A DNA stretch of 64,000 bases from Micromonospora cathayae (GTDB taxonomy: Bacteria; Actinomycetota; Actinomycetes; Mycobacteriales; Micromonosporaceae): positions 4,927,001-4,991,000 of the forward strand of contig NZ_CP118615.1 in assembly GCF_028993575.1 (NCBI RefSeq). Reading direction: 5' to 3'. The stretch's first letter is position 1. Each line of letters opens with the position of its first letter. A program made the translations under genes and the position numbers. The notes below the pieces were generated by a model, which made no database searches, was not told the DNA's origin, and saw nothing but the letters and a program-made list of their open reading frames with translations. This document shows, in pieces, positions 9,395-16,757 of the stretch.

Positions 9395-10174
9395 TCACCC
9401 GCCGGCGGCACGCCGCCGGTGACTGCGGCTGGTGTCGACCGGCCGCCCCGGATCCACGTGCCGCGGCCGGTCCGGCTCGTCCACCCGCAACGGCACCAGC
9501 GTGTCGGTCACCGCGTCGATGATCAGATCAGTGGCCCGCCGCGCCGCCCCCGGCACCGCCGGATCCACACCCCCCAGCTCGACCGGCGCACCGAACCGCA
9601 CCCGGATCACCGGCCGCCGCCACACCGCCCGCCACACCGCCGCCACCATCCCCTTCGGCGCCCGGTACGGCAGCACCTCGTGCGACCCCCACTGCGCCAC
9701 CGGCACCACCGGCGCACCGCAGGCGAACGCCAACCGCGCCGTACCGGTCTTGCCGCGCTCCGGCCACATCCCCGGGTCCAGACCGATCCGCCCCTCCGGG
9801 TACACCAGGATCACCGACCCGGCGGCCACCGCCTCGGCGGCGTCGTGCAACGCCTGCCCGACCGCCGCGGTGCCCCGGTCGACCCGGATGTGCCCGGCGT
9901 GCCGCATCGCCGCGCCCACCACCGGCGCCCGGAACAGGCCACCGGTGGCCATGATCCGCGGCGACACCCCCCGGGCCCGGCAGGCCGCGGCCAACACCAG
10001 CGGGTCGAACGGGCTGATGTGGTTGGCGGCCAGGATCAGCGGCCCACGCCGCCACCGGTCCGGCACGTCACCGTCGACCTCGAGACGGGCCACCGCGCCG
10101 ACGATCAGCCGCGCGGCCAACTGCGCGGCGCGCCACAGCCACGGGGGACGCCAGGGGGAGTGCGGGGTGTCCAT
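9395..10174 (-). CDS. plsC: 1-acyl-sn-glycerol-3-phosphate acyltransferase family protein
   Basis: The 259-residue protein carries the PlsC/LPLAT motifs: block I NHISPFD (HX4D, residues about 51-57), a GGLFRAP region, block III YPEGR and the later VPVAQWG. It should transfer an acyl group to lysophosphatidic acid or a similar acceptor at the inner face of the membrane. The C-terminal 25 residues are arginine/proline-rich and low in complexity. The ATG at 10174 has only a weak ribosome site. The gene diverges from cydA; the 182-bp gap between them holds the cyd promoter and operator. Confidence 0.85.
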   Translation of the reverse strand: MDTPHSPWRPPWLWRAAQLAARLIVGAVARLEVDGDVPDRWRRGPLILAANHISPFDPLVLAAACRARGVSPRIMATGGLFRAPVVGAAMRHAGHIRVDRGTAAVGQALHDAAEAVAAGSVILVYPEGRIGLDPGMWPERGKTGTARLAFACGAPVVPVAQWGSHEVLPYRAPKGMVAAVWRAVWRRPVIRVRFGAPVELGGVDPAVPGAARRATDLIIDAVTDTLVPLRVDEPDRPRHVDPGRPVDTSRSHRRRAAGG

Positions 10175-10313
10175 CAGCGGTCGATGGTCGCACGCGCCGG
10201 CAACCGGTGGGGGACAGGGCCACCCGGGCGGGTCGACCGGCCCGGGTGAGCAGGGTCATCCGGCCCGGCCCCGATCGGGACCCCCGACCCTGCCACCACG
10301 TCTACGACACGCG

Positions 10314-10338
10314 GTAGTATCTACTACGTCTCGTAGTA
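10314..10338. promoter_or_regulatory. Candidate operator upstream of cydAB (three alternating half-sites)
   Basis: Three half-sites lie in a row: GTAGTA (10314-10319), TACTACG (10322-10328) and CGTAGTA (10332-10338). The last two form a 7-bp inverted repeat with a 3-nt spacer (TCT), and the first two form a 6-bp inverted repeat with a 2-nt spacer. The A/T-rich dyad stands out in GC-rich DNA and ends 18 nt before the cydA start. TAGTAT at 10315-10320 could act as a -10 box, so binding here would block transcription. The TACTAC/GTAGTA half-site resembles operators of BlaI/MecI/CopY-family repressors; that assignment is inference, and no such regulator gene is in the window. Confidence 0.6.
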
Positions 10339-10356
10339 CGACCTGGGGGGTTCCTG

Positions 10357-11772
10357 GTGGACGCACTCGACGTCGCCCGCTGGCAGTTCGGTGTCACCAC
10401 CGTCTACCACTTTCTCTTCGTCCCACTCACCATCGGCCTCAGCGTCCTCGTCGCCATCCTGCAAACCCTCTGGCACCGCACCGGCAACGACCGCTACCTC
10501 ACCCTCACCAAATTCTACGGAAAACTCTTCCTCATCAACTTCGCCATGGGCATCGTCACCGGCATCGTCCAGGAATTCCAGTTCGGCATGAACTGGAGCG
10601 ACTACTCCCGCTTCGTCGGCGACATCTTCGGCGCACCCCTCGCCATCGAAGCCCTCGTCGCCTTCTTCCTCGAATCCACCTTCCTCGGACTCTGGATCTT
10701 CGGCTGGGACCGCCTCCCCAAACGCATCCACCTCGCCACCATCTGGGCCGCCGCCCTCGGCTCCACCTTCAGCGCCTACTTCATCCTCGCCGCCAACTCC
10801 TGGATGCAGAACCCCGTCGGCTACCGCATCAACCCCGACACCGGACGCGCCGAACTCACCGACTTCGTCGCCGTCCTCACCAACAAAGTCGCCCTCATCA
10901 CCTTCCCGCACACCATCGCCGGCTGCTTCCTCGTCGCCGGCAGCCTCATCGTCGCCGTCGCCCTCTTCCACCTCATCCGCAACCCCCACCACCACGACAC
11001 ACCCACCTACCGCTTCGCCGCCCGCTTCGGCGCCTGGACAACCCTCGCCGCCACCGCCGGCGTCCTCATCACCGGCGACATCCAGGGCAAAATCATGACC
11101 GACGTCCAACCCATGAAAATGGCCGCCGCCGAAGGCCTCTACACCACCGAAACCCCCGCCGCCTTCAGCGTCCTCACCATCGGCACCCTCGACGGCAGCC
11201 GCGAACTCTACGCCCTCAAAATCCCCTACCTGCTCAGCTTCCTCGGCACCGGCGACCCCCACGGCACCGTCCAGGGCATCAACGACCTCCAAGCCCAATA
11301 CACCGCCCAGTACGGCCCCGGCAGCTACACCCCGATCATCCCGGTCACCTACTGGAGCTTCCGCATGATGATCGGCTTCGGCCTCGCCGCCGCCGCCATC
11401 GCCCTCTGGGTCCTCTGGGCCCACCGCAAAGGCCGCACCCCCACCGGAAAATGGCTCCTGCGCGCCGGCCTCGTCATGCCCCTGCTACCCCTGGCCGCCA
11501 ACAGCTTCGGCTGGATCTTCACCGAAATGGGCCGCCAACCCTGGATCGTCTTCGGCGAAATGCTCACCCGCGACGGCGTCTCCCGCAGCGTCAGCCTCAC
11601 CGAAGTCCTCACCAGCTTCACCGCATTCACCCTCGTCTACGCCACCCTCGCCGTCATCGAGGTCCGACTCCTCATCCGCTACGCCAAAGCCGGCCTCCCC
11701 GACACCACCCACGACCCCACACCCCACGACCACACCGACGACCCCGACCGCCCTCTCGCCTTCGCCTACTGA
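10357..11772 (+). CDS. cydA: Cytochrome bd ubiquinol oxidase subunit I
   Basis: The 471-residue integral membrane protein has an N-terminal VYHF with His18 and FPHTIAG with His185, matching the haem-ligand histidines of E. coli CydA (His19, His186). It also has the GRQPW motif. It oxidises menaquinol/ubiquinol and carries the haems that reduce O2 to water with high affinity. At 471 residues against about 520 in E. coli it is a short Q-loop form. The GTG start has GGGGGG 6 nt upstream. cydB follows 40 nt later. Third codon positions are almost all C, as in the rest of this stretch regardless of gene direction. No cydDC is present in the window. Confidence 0.96.
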   Translation: MDALDVARWQFGVTTVYHFLFVPLTIGLSVLVAILQTLWHRTGNDRYLTLTKFYGKLFLINFAMGIVTGIVQEFQFGMNWSDYSRFVGDIFGAPLAIEALVAFFLESTFLGLWIFGWDRLPKRIHLATIWAAALGSTFSAYFILAANSWMQNPVGYRINPDTGRAELTDFVAVLTNKVALITFPHTIAGCFLVAGSLIVAVALFHLIRNPHHHDTPTYRFAARFGAWTTLAATAGVLITGDIQGKIMTDVQPMKMAAAEGLYTTETPAAFSVLTIGTLDGSRELYALKIPYLLSFLGTGDPHGTVQGINDLQAQYTAQYGPGSYTPIIPVTYWSFRMMIGFGLAAAAIALWVLWAHRKGRTPTGKWLLRAGLVMPLLPLAANSFGWIFTEMGRQPWIVFGEMLTRDGVSRSVSLTEVLTSFTAFTLVYATLAVIEVRLLIRYAKAGLPDTTHDPTPHDHTDDPDRPLAFAY

Positions 11773-11812
11773 CCCACCACCCCTCGCCGACCAACCCCTC
11801 CGGAGCCCCACC

Positions 11813-12811
11813 GTGGACCTCACCACCGTCTGGTTTCTCCTCATCGCCGTCCTCTTCACCGGCTACTTCATCCTCGAAGGCTTCGACTTCGGCGTCGGCG
11901 CACTCCTACCCGTCCTCGGCCGCGACGACCGCGAACGACGCGTCATGATCAACACCATCGGACCCGTCTGGGACGGCAACGAAGTCTGGCTCATCACCGC
12001 CGGCGGCGCCATGTTCGCCGCCTTCCCCGAGTGGTACGCCACCCTCTTCAGCGGCTTCTACCTACCCCTCCTGCTCATCCTGCTCGCCCTCATCATCCGC
12101 GGCGTCGCCTTCGAATACCGCCACAAACGCCCCGAACCCACCTGGAAACGCCGCTGGGACACCGCCATCACCATCGGCAGCATCACCCCCGCCATCCTCT
12201 GGGGCATCGCCTTCGCCAACATCCTGCGCGGCGTACCCCTCGACGCCGACCACGAATACACCGGCGGCCTCCTCGACCTCCTCCACCCCTACGCCCTCCT
12301 CGGCGGCCTCACCACCGCCGCCCTCTTCCTCACCCACGGTGCCCTCTTCACCGCCCTCAAAACCACCGGCGACATCCGCCACCGCGCCACCACCCTCGCC
12401 ACCCGCCTCGGCACCGCCGCCGCCCTACTCACCATCCCCTTCCTCACCTGGACCCTCACCATCCGCACCAGCCCCCTCGCCACCGCACTCGCCGCCACCG
12501 CCACCCTCACCCTCCTCGCCGCCCTCGCCGCCACCCACGCCCGCCGCGAAGGCTGGGCCTTCACCGGCACCGCCACCACCATCGCCCTCACCGTCGCCAC
12601 CCTCTTCGCCGCCCTCTTCCCCAACGTCCTACCCTCCACCACCGACCCCGCCGGCACCCTCACCACCACCAACGCCGCCTCCACCCCCTACACCCTCGAA
12701 ATCATGACCTGGGTCGCCGCCATCTTCACCCCCGTCGTCCTCGCCTACCAGGGCTGGACCTACTGGGTCTTCCGCCGCCGCATCGGCACCCACCACATCC
12801 CCACCCACTGA
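11813..12811 (+). CDS. cydB: Cytochrome bd ubiquinol oxidase subunit II
   Basis: The 332-residue membrane protein has the CydB N-terminus (FTGYFILEGFDFGVGALLP) and the GPVWDGNEVWLI motif. It pairs with CydA to form the bd oxidase, used under low oxygen or when the main respiratory chain is inhibited. The GTG start at 11813 has GGAG about 7 nt upstream. It is co-directional with cydA and followed by a strong hairpin terminator, so cydAB looks like a two-gene operon. Confidence 0.96.
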   Translation: MDLTTVWFLLIAVLFTGYFILEGFDFGVGALLPVLGRDDRERRVMINTIGPVWDGNEVWLITAGGAMFAAFPEWYATLFSGFYLPLLLILLALIIRGVAFEYRHKRPEPTWKRRWDTAITIGSITPAILWGIAFANILRGVPLDADHEYTGGLLDLLHPYALLGGLTTAALFLTHGALFTALKTTGDIRHRATTLATRLGTAAALLTIPFLTWTLTIRTSPLATALAATATLTLLAALAATHARREGWAFTGTATTIALTVATLFAALFPNVLPSTTDPAGTLTTTNAASTPYTLEIMTWVAAIFTPVVLAYQGWTYWVFRRRIGTHHIPTH

Positions 12812-12831
12812 CCACACCCACCCCCCGGACC

Positions 12832-12866
12832 CCGACGGCCCGCCGACCCCAGCGGCGGGCCGTCGG
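12832..12866. terminator. Bidirectional hairpin terminator after cydB
   Basis: A perfect 13-bp stem (CCGACGGCCCGCC at 12832-12844 with its complement at 12854-12866) and a 9-nt loop lie 20 nt after the cydB stop and 72 nt beyond the 3' end of the convergent gene. No strong T-run follows, as is usual in high-GC actinomycetes. It probably ends transcription from both sides. Confidence 0.8.
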
Positions 12867-12938
12867 CACACCCCCCACAAACAGCGCGTGGCGCGGAGCC
12901 ACCGGCCCCACGCCACCCACCGTCACCACCAACCAACC

Positions 12939-13646
12939 TCAACCCGCCTCACGCAACTCCGCCAACCGCGACTCGATCTCCGCCAACTCCGCCCGCAACC
13001 GCTCCGCCTGCTGCTCCGCCTCAGCCCGCTCCGCCGACAAAATCTGCTCCACCGCCTCCTGCACCCCCGGCACATCCACCAACCCCACCATCCGCAACGC
13101 CTCCGCCGGCTTCACCACATACGGCTTCGCCAACGACTTGCTGCCCTGCTGCGCCGCCACCGTCCACTCACCCTCCGCATACTGCAACGTCACCGTCAAC
13201 CCCGCCGGCGCCTTCGCCTTCGCCGCCTTCACCGGCCGCTTCACCGGCTTCGACTCCACCGAATCCACCCTCGACTCCTCCCGCCGCGACTCCCGCGACT
13301 GCTCCCCACCCGACGACACCGCCGGACGCTCCAACACGAACTCCGGCTCCGCCACCACCGGCACCGACTCCACCACCGGCTCCGGCTTCGCCTCCACCCG
13401 ACGCCCCGCCCCACGCGGCGCCACCGCCACATCGGCAGGGGAGAACGGCAACTCGTCCCGACCGAACCGCACCACCACGAACTCGTCCGACACCGCCGGA
13501 TCCGTCAACTCCACCACCTGACCCACCTGCCCGGCGATCTGCCCCGCCGACGCCGTGAACACCACCCTCGGCTTCCGACCCGCCCCCAACGCCTCCCGAA
13601 TGCTCTGCACCTCATCAGTGGACAAACCCTGGCCCCCGGCACCCAT
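12939..13646 (-). CDS. Hypothetical actinobacterial protein with C-terminal coiled coil (DUF6319-like)
   Basis: The 235-residue protein starts with a small charged domain (STDEVQSIREALGAGRKPRVVFTA, then GQVVELTDP and EFVVVRFGRDELPFSPADV). A low-complexity Glu/Arg/Ser linker follows, then a conserved-looking segment (WTVAAQQGSKSLAKPYVVKPAEALRMV), and it ends in a heptad-like coiled coil rich in Ala, Glu and Arg. The layout matches an uncharacterised actinobacterial family I recall as DUF6319; that name is from memory. The ATG at 13646 has GAGGG 6 nt upstream and was preferred over a TTG two codons earlier. No function is assigned. It converges on cydB across the terminator. Confidence 0.65.
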   Translation of the reverse strand: MGAGGQGLSTDEVQSIREALGAGRKPRVVFTASAGQIAGQVGQVVELTDPAVSDEFVVVRFGRDELPFSPADVAVAPRGAGRRVEAKPEPVVESVPVVAEPEFVLERPAVSSGGEQSRESRREESRVDSVESKPVKRPVKAAKAKAPAGLTVTLQYAEGEWTVAAQQGSKSLAKPYVVKPAEALRMVGLVDVPGVQEAVEQILSAERAEAEQQAERLRAELAEIESRLAELREAG

Positions 13647-13725
13647 CGCCAACCCTCATTTCCGAACATCTGTCTGATTTCCTGCCTTGATACCAGCCCC
13701 CTGGGACACCCCACCCGGCGGGGCA

Positions 13726-14181
13726 TCACCCACCCAACGCCCGCAACGCCCGATCCGCATGCGCGTGCATCCCCAACTCGCTGTGCACCACCTCCACCAC
13801 CCGGGCATCCCGACCCACCACGAACGTCATCCGCCGCGTCGACAACGGCCCCAACGGCAACCGCCGCCGCACCCCGAACCGACCCGCCACCACACCATCC
13901 ACATCCGACAACAACGGAAAATCGAACCCGTGCAACCGCGCGAACTCCGCCTGCCGCGCCACCGGATCCCGACTGATCCCCACCCGCGCCGCACCCACCG
14001 CCGCGAACTCCGCCGCCAGATCCCGGAAATGACAACTCTCCACCGTGCAGCCCCGCGTCATCGCCGCCGGATAGAAGAACACCACCACCGGCCCCACCAC
14101 CAACGCCTCCGACAACCGCCACGGCACACCCGCCTGATCCGGCAGCACGAAATCCTCCACCAGGTCACCGACACCGACCAC
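13726..14181 (-). CDS. bcp: Peroxiredoxin, BCP/PrxQ type
   Basis: The 151-residue thioredoxin-fold protein has the motif FFYPAAMTRGCTVESCHFRDL. The peroxidatic Cys is in GCT and a resolving Cys sits five residues later, the atypical two-Cys arrangement of BCP/PrxQ. It should reduce H2O2 and organic hydroperoxides using thioredoxin. The GTG at 14181 follows GGAGG by about 6 nt; an upstream extension in the same frame lacks peroxiredoxin character. It is divergent from the SDR gene, with 100 nt between the starts. An oxidant-defence role fits its neighbour, the bd oxidase. Confidence 0.88.
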   Translation of the reverse strand: MVGVGDLVEDFVLPDQAGVPWRLSEALVVGPVVVFFYPAAMTRGCTVESCHFRDLAAEFAAVGAARVGISRDPVARQAEFARLHGFDFPLLSDVDGVVAGRFGVRRRLPLGPLSTRRMTFVVGRDARVVEVVHSELGMHAHADRALRALGG

Positions 14182-14281
14182 CACACACCTCCACACGACG
14201 ACGTGCGGCGAGCGTACGCGCACCCCGACCGGCACCCCGCGCGGTAACCTCCCCGACACGCACCGGGGGAGAGGGGCACAC

Positions 14282-15013
14282 ATGGCACCGGTCACCATCG
14301 TCACCGGCGGCGGACGAGGCATCGGCGCCGCCACCGCCCGCCGCCTCGCCCACGCCGGCCACGACATCGCCCTGTGCTACCGACGCGACCACCACGCCGC
14401 CGGCACCGTCCTCGCCGACATCCACGCCACCGGCCGCCGGGGCATCACCGTCGCCGCCGACACCAGCGACCCCGACCAGGTCACCCACCTGTTCGACACC
14501 ACCGCCGGCACCCTCGGCCCGATCACCGGCCTGGTCAACAACGCCGGCCTCACCAGCCCGATCGGCCCCTTCACCGACGTCACCCTCACCGACCTGCGCC
14601 GCATCGTCGACGTCAACATCCTCGGCTACCTGCTCTGCGCCCAACAGGCCGCCCGCCGCATGACCACCGGCGCCGCCATCGTCAACGTCTCCTCGGCCGC
14701 CGCGACCCTCGGCAGCCCGGGGGAGTACGTCCACTACGCCGCCAGCAAAGCCGCCACCGACACCCTCACCGTCGGCCTGGCCAAGGAACTCGCCCCGCGC
14801 GGCATCCGGGTCAACGCCGTGGCCCCCGGCATCATCCGCACCGAGATCCACACCCTGTCCGGCATGCCGGACCGAGCCGAGCAGGCCGCCGCGCGCATTC
14901 CACTCGGCCGGGCGGGCGAAGCCGACGAGGTGGCCGCCGCCATCGCCTGGCTGCTCGGACCGGACGCCTCGTACACCACCGGCACCGTGCTCCGCGTCGC
15001 CGGTGGACTGTGA
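14282..15013 (+). CDS. SDR family oxidoreductase (FabG-like)
   Basis: This 243-residue classical short-chain dehydrogenase has the NAD(P)-binding TGGGRGIG at residues 8-15, NNAG near residue 86 and the catalytic Ser-Tyr-Lys set with YAASK. VNAVAPGIIRT and the C-terminal TGTVLRVAGG are typical of FabG/3-oxoacyl-ACP-reductase-like enzymes. The exact substrate cannot be read from the sequence. The ATG has GGGGAGAGGGG about 6 nt upstream. It runs toward the dif site, with no terminator visible before it. Confidence 0.88.
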   Translation: MAPVTIVTGGGRGIGAATARRLAHAGHDIALCYRRDHHAAGTVLADIHATGRRGITVAADTSDPDQVTHLFDTTAGTLGPITGLVNNAGLTSPIGPFTDVTLTDLRRIVDVNILGYLLCAQQAARRMTTGAAIVNVSSAAATLGSPGEYVHYAASKAATDTLTVGLAKELAPRGIRVNAVAPGIIRTEIHTLSGMPDRAEQAAARIPLGRAGEADEVAAAIAWLLGPDASYTTGTVLRVAGGL

Positions 15014-15047
15014 ACGGGGGCGCGGCGGAGGAGGCCCGGAACGCTCG

Positions 15048-15075
15048 ACTTGACATAATGTACATTATCGAACCT
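15048..15075 (-). other. dif: dif site: chromosome dimer resolution, actinobacterial type
   Basis: On the + strand the site reads ACTTGACATAA, TGTACA, TTATCGAACCT: two 11-bp arms around a 6-bp centre, with the perfect 14-bp palindrome ATAATGTACATTAT at 15055-15068. Read on the minus strand, the run GATAATGTACATTATGTCAA and the following GT match, base for base outside its degenerate positions, the core of the actinobacterial dif consensus as I remember it; only the outer left arm deviates. It lies in a non-coding gap between two convergent genes, in strongly GC-rich DNA. XerC/XerD would bind the arms. A MarR-type operator was considered, but no promoter-gene pair uses it. Confidence 0.88.
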
Positions 15076-15138
15076 GCCGGACCGGGGCGGCCGACAGCCC
15101 GAGCGGGGTCGATGACCGCCCCACCACACCTGTCCCGA

Positions 15139-15672
15139 TCACCCGTCGACCAGGTCGTCCGGCAGCGCCGCCATGCTCTCGGCGTACCGGCGCAGCGACC
15201 CGTCCGGCGCGCTCTCGGCGTACCGCCGGAACTGCTCGGCGCACTCCTGTCGGCGGAAACCGCCGGCCACCGCCGGCAGCCGGGAGAACGACATGGCCGA
15301 CCGGGTCGGCCGCCACACCGCCGGAACACCGGCCGCGCCGTCGTCGGGCGCCTCCAGGCCGTAGTAGACCTGGGACACACCGAGCGACATCGCCGCCCCG
15401 AGGCACATCAGGCACGGCTCCAGGGTGACCGCGAGGACCAACGCGGCGCCCCGGTCCCGCCAGCCGAGCTGCCGGTCGGCCTGCTCCATGGCCAGCAGAT
15501 CGGCGTGGACCAGGCGCCGGCCCTGGGTCCGCTCCTGGGTGTACGCCCGGCCGACGACCTCTGTGCCCCGCACGACGACGGCGCCGACCGGCAGCTCACC
15601 GGCGCGCATGCCCTCCTCGGAGACCTCCAGCGCCAGGGCGACGAGTTCGTCTGCGGTCAGGGCGTCCGGCAT
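15139..15672 (-). CDS. Nucleoside deaminase (CDA/TadA-like fold) with HAD in place of HAE
   Basis: The 177-residue protein shows the zinc-dependent deaminase pattern: GELPVGAVVV, His56 in VHADLL and PCLMC with Cys87 and Cys90. In TadA, guanine deaminase and related enzymes the first motif is HAE, and the Glu shuttles protons. Here it is HAD (Asp58). The C-terminal half (AVWRPTRSAMSFSRL) is not TadA-like, so a nucleoside or nucleobase substrate is more likely than tRNA. The ATG at 15672 has only a weak ribosome site. The gene is bracketed by the dif site and by the Xer-like dyad upstream of the recombinase. Confidence 0.7.
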   Translation of the reverse strand: MPDALTADELVALALEVSEEGMRAGELPVGAVVVRGTEVVGRAYTQERTQGRRLVHADLLAMEQADRQLGWRDRGAALVLAVTLEPCLMCLGAAMSLGVSQVYYGLEAPDDGAAGVPAVWRPTRSAMSFSRLPAVAGGFRRQECAEQFRRYAESAPDGSLRRYAESMAALPDDLVDG

Positions 15673-15739
15673 GCCGGGATTCTCGCAGCCGTACGGTGTA
15701 CCACGCTCCCCCGGTACGCGCGTAGCCCCTGATCCGAAA

Positions 15740-15767
15740 TTCATGCATAATTACCCTTATGCATGAC
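15740..15767. repeat. Xer-like inverted repeat (11-6-11 layout) at the recombinase start
   Basis: TCATGCATAA (15741-15750) and TTATGCATGA (15757-15766) form a perfect 10-bp inverted repeat around TTACCC. With one more base per side the layout is 11-6-11, like the dif site 692 bp away, and the centre-proximal ATAA/TTAT is identical in both. It overlaps the start codon of the recombinase gene. CATAAT at 15746-15751 could also be a -10 box for a leaderless transcript starting at the ATG at 15759. It may be a recombination site, an autoregulatory operator, or both. Confidence 0.6.
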
Positions 15768-16754
15768 AAAGTGGACAGTCTGGTTCCGGTGCTCGTCGAG
15801 GAGTTCCTGACCGCGCGGGCCACCCGGAAGCCGTCCCCGCACACCCTCGAGGCGTACCGGCGGGACCTGCTCGCCGTCGCCCGCCTGGCGGCGCAGCGGG
15901 CCACCCCTCCCCTCCCCCTCGCCGAACTGGCGATCACCGATCTCTCCCCCCGCAGGCTGCGGGCCGCGTTCGCGGACTTCGCCGCTCCCCGCGCGGTGGC
16001 CTCGGTGCACCGGGCCTGGTCCACCTGGAACAACTTCTTCACGTTCCTGGTCGCCGAGGGTGTGGTGGCGGGCAACCCGATGCCGGCGGTGGACCGGCCC
16101 CGTGCCCCGCTCCCCCAGCCCAAGCCGCTGCGGGGTGAGGACACCCCGGAACGGCTGCTGGCGGCCGTGGCGCAGCAGGCGGGCCGGCAGCACGATCCCT
16201 GGCCGGAGCGGGACCTGGCCGTGGTGGCGTTGGCGTTGTGTACGGGGCTGCGGCTGTCGGAGCTGCTGGCGTTGCGGGTGGCGTCGGTGGCGGGGCGGCC
16301 CGGGGAACGGCGGGTGGACGTGGCGGGCAAGGGTGGCCGGCCGCGGGTGGTGCCGGTGGAGCCGGAACTGGACGAGGTGGTGGCGGCCTATCTGGACAGC
16401 CGGGCGCGGCGGTTCGGGGCGCGGTCGGTGCGGCCGGACTCGGCGTTGCTGGTGGATCGGCGGGGTGAGCCGTTGCGGCGGGGTGGTCTGCAGTATCTGG
16501 TGGATTCGTGTTACCGGCGGGCGGGGGTCACGGACCGGGTGCCGCGGGGGGCACGGTTGCACGCGTTGCGGCACACGTTCGCGACGCGGTTGGCGGAGGA
16601 CGGGGCGAGCGCGGCGGAGATCATGCGGTTGCTGGGGCATGCGTCGTTGGCGTCGTCGCAGACGTACATCGAGGTGACGGCGGGTCAGCAGCGGGCGGCG
16701 GTGCGGTCGAACCGGACGCATCGGGTGTTGGTGGGGTTGGTGGGTGCGGGGTGA
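15759..16754 (+). CDS. Tyrosine recombinase/integrase, XerC/XerD-like
   Basis: The 331-residue protein has an N-terminal SAM-like core-binding domain (about residues 8-115) and a C-terminal catalytic domain. The catalytic set is complete: Arg165 (TGLRLSE), Lys191, His268 and Arg271 (HALRHTF), His294 (LGHAS) and nucleophile Tyr303 (QTYIEV). Size and motifs fit XerC/XerD or a small Xer-like integrase. No Shine-Dalgarno precedes the ATG at 15759, and a possible -10 box 7 nt upstream suggests leaderless translation. It lies less than 1 kb from dif and has its own Xer-like dyad at its start. Its 3' end is 3 nt from the convergent M20 peptidase gene. Confidence 0.85.
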   Translation: MHDKVDSLVPVLVEEFLTARATRKPSPHTLEAYRRDLLAVARLAAQRATPPLPLAELAITDLSPRRLRAAFADFAAPRAVASVHRAWSTWNNFFTFLVAEGVVAGNPMPAVDRPRAPLPQPKPLRGEDTPERLLAAVAQQAGRQHDPWPERDLAVVALALCTGLRLSELLALRVASVAGRPGERRVDVAGKGGRPRVVPVEPELDEVVAAYLDSRARRFGARSVRPDSALLVDRRGEPLRRGGLQYLVDSCYRRAGVTDRVPRGARLHALRHTFATRLAEDGASAAEIMRLLGHASLASSQTYIEVTAGQQRAAVRSNRTHRVLVGLVGAG

Positions 16755-16757
16755 GGG

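Noticed and set aside
15055..15068. ATAATGTACATTAT palindrome as a MarR-type operator
   Set aside because: It lies between convergent genes with no promoter to control, and the wider 28-bp layout matches dif.
14374..15732. Long + frame spanning the SDR gene, dif and deaminase gene
   Set aside because: It runs across the SDR gene in another frame and through dif and the antisense of the deaminase gene; its composition is shadow-like.
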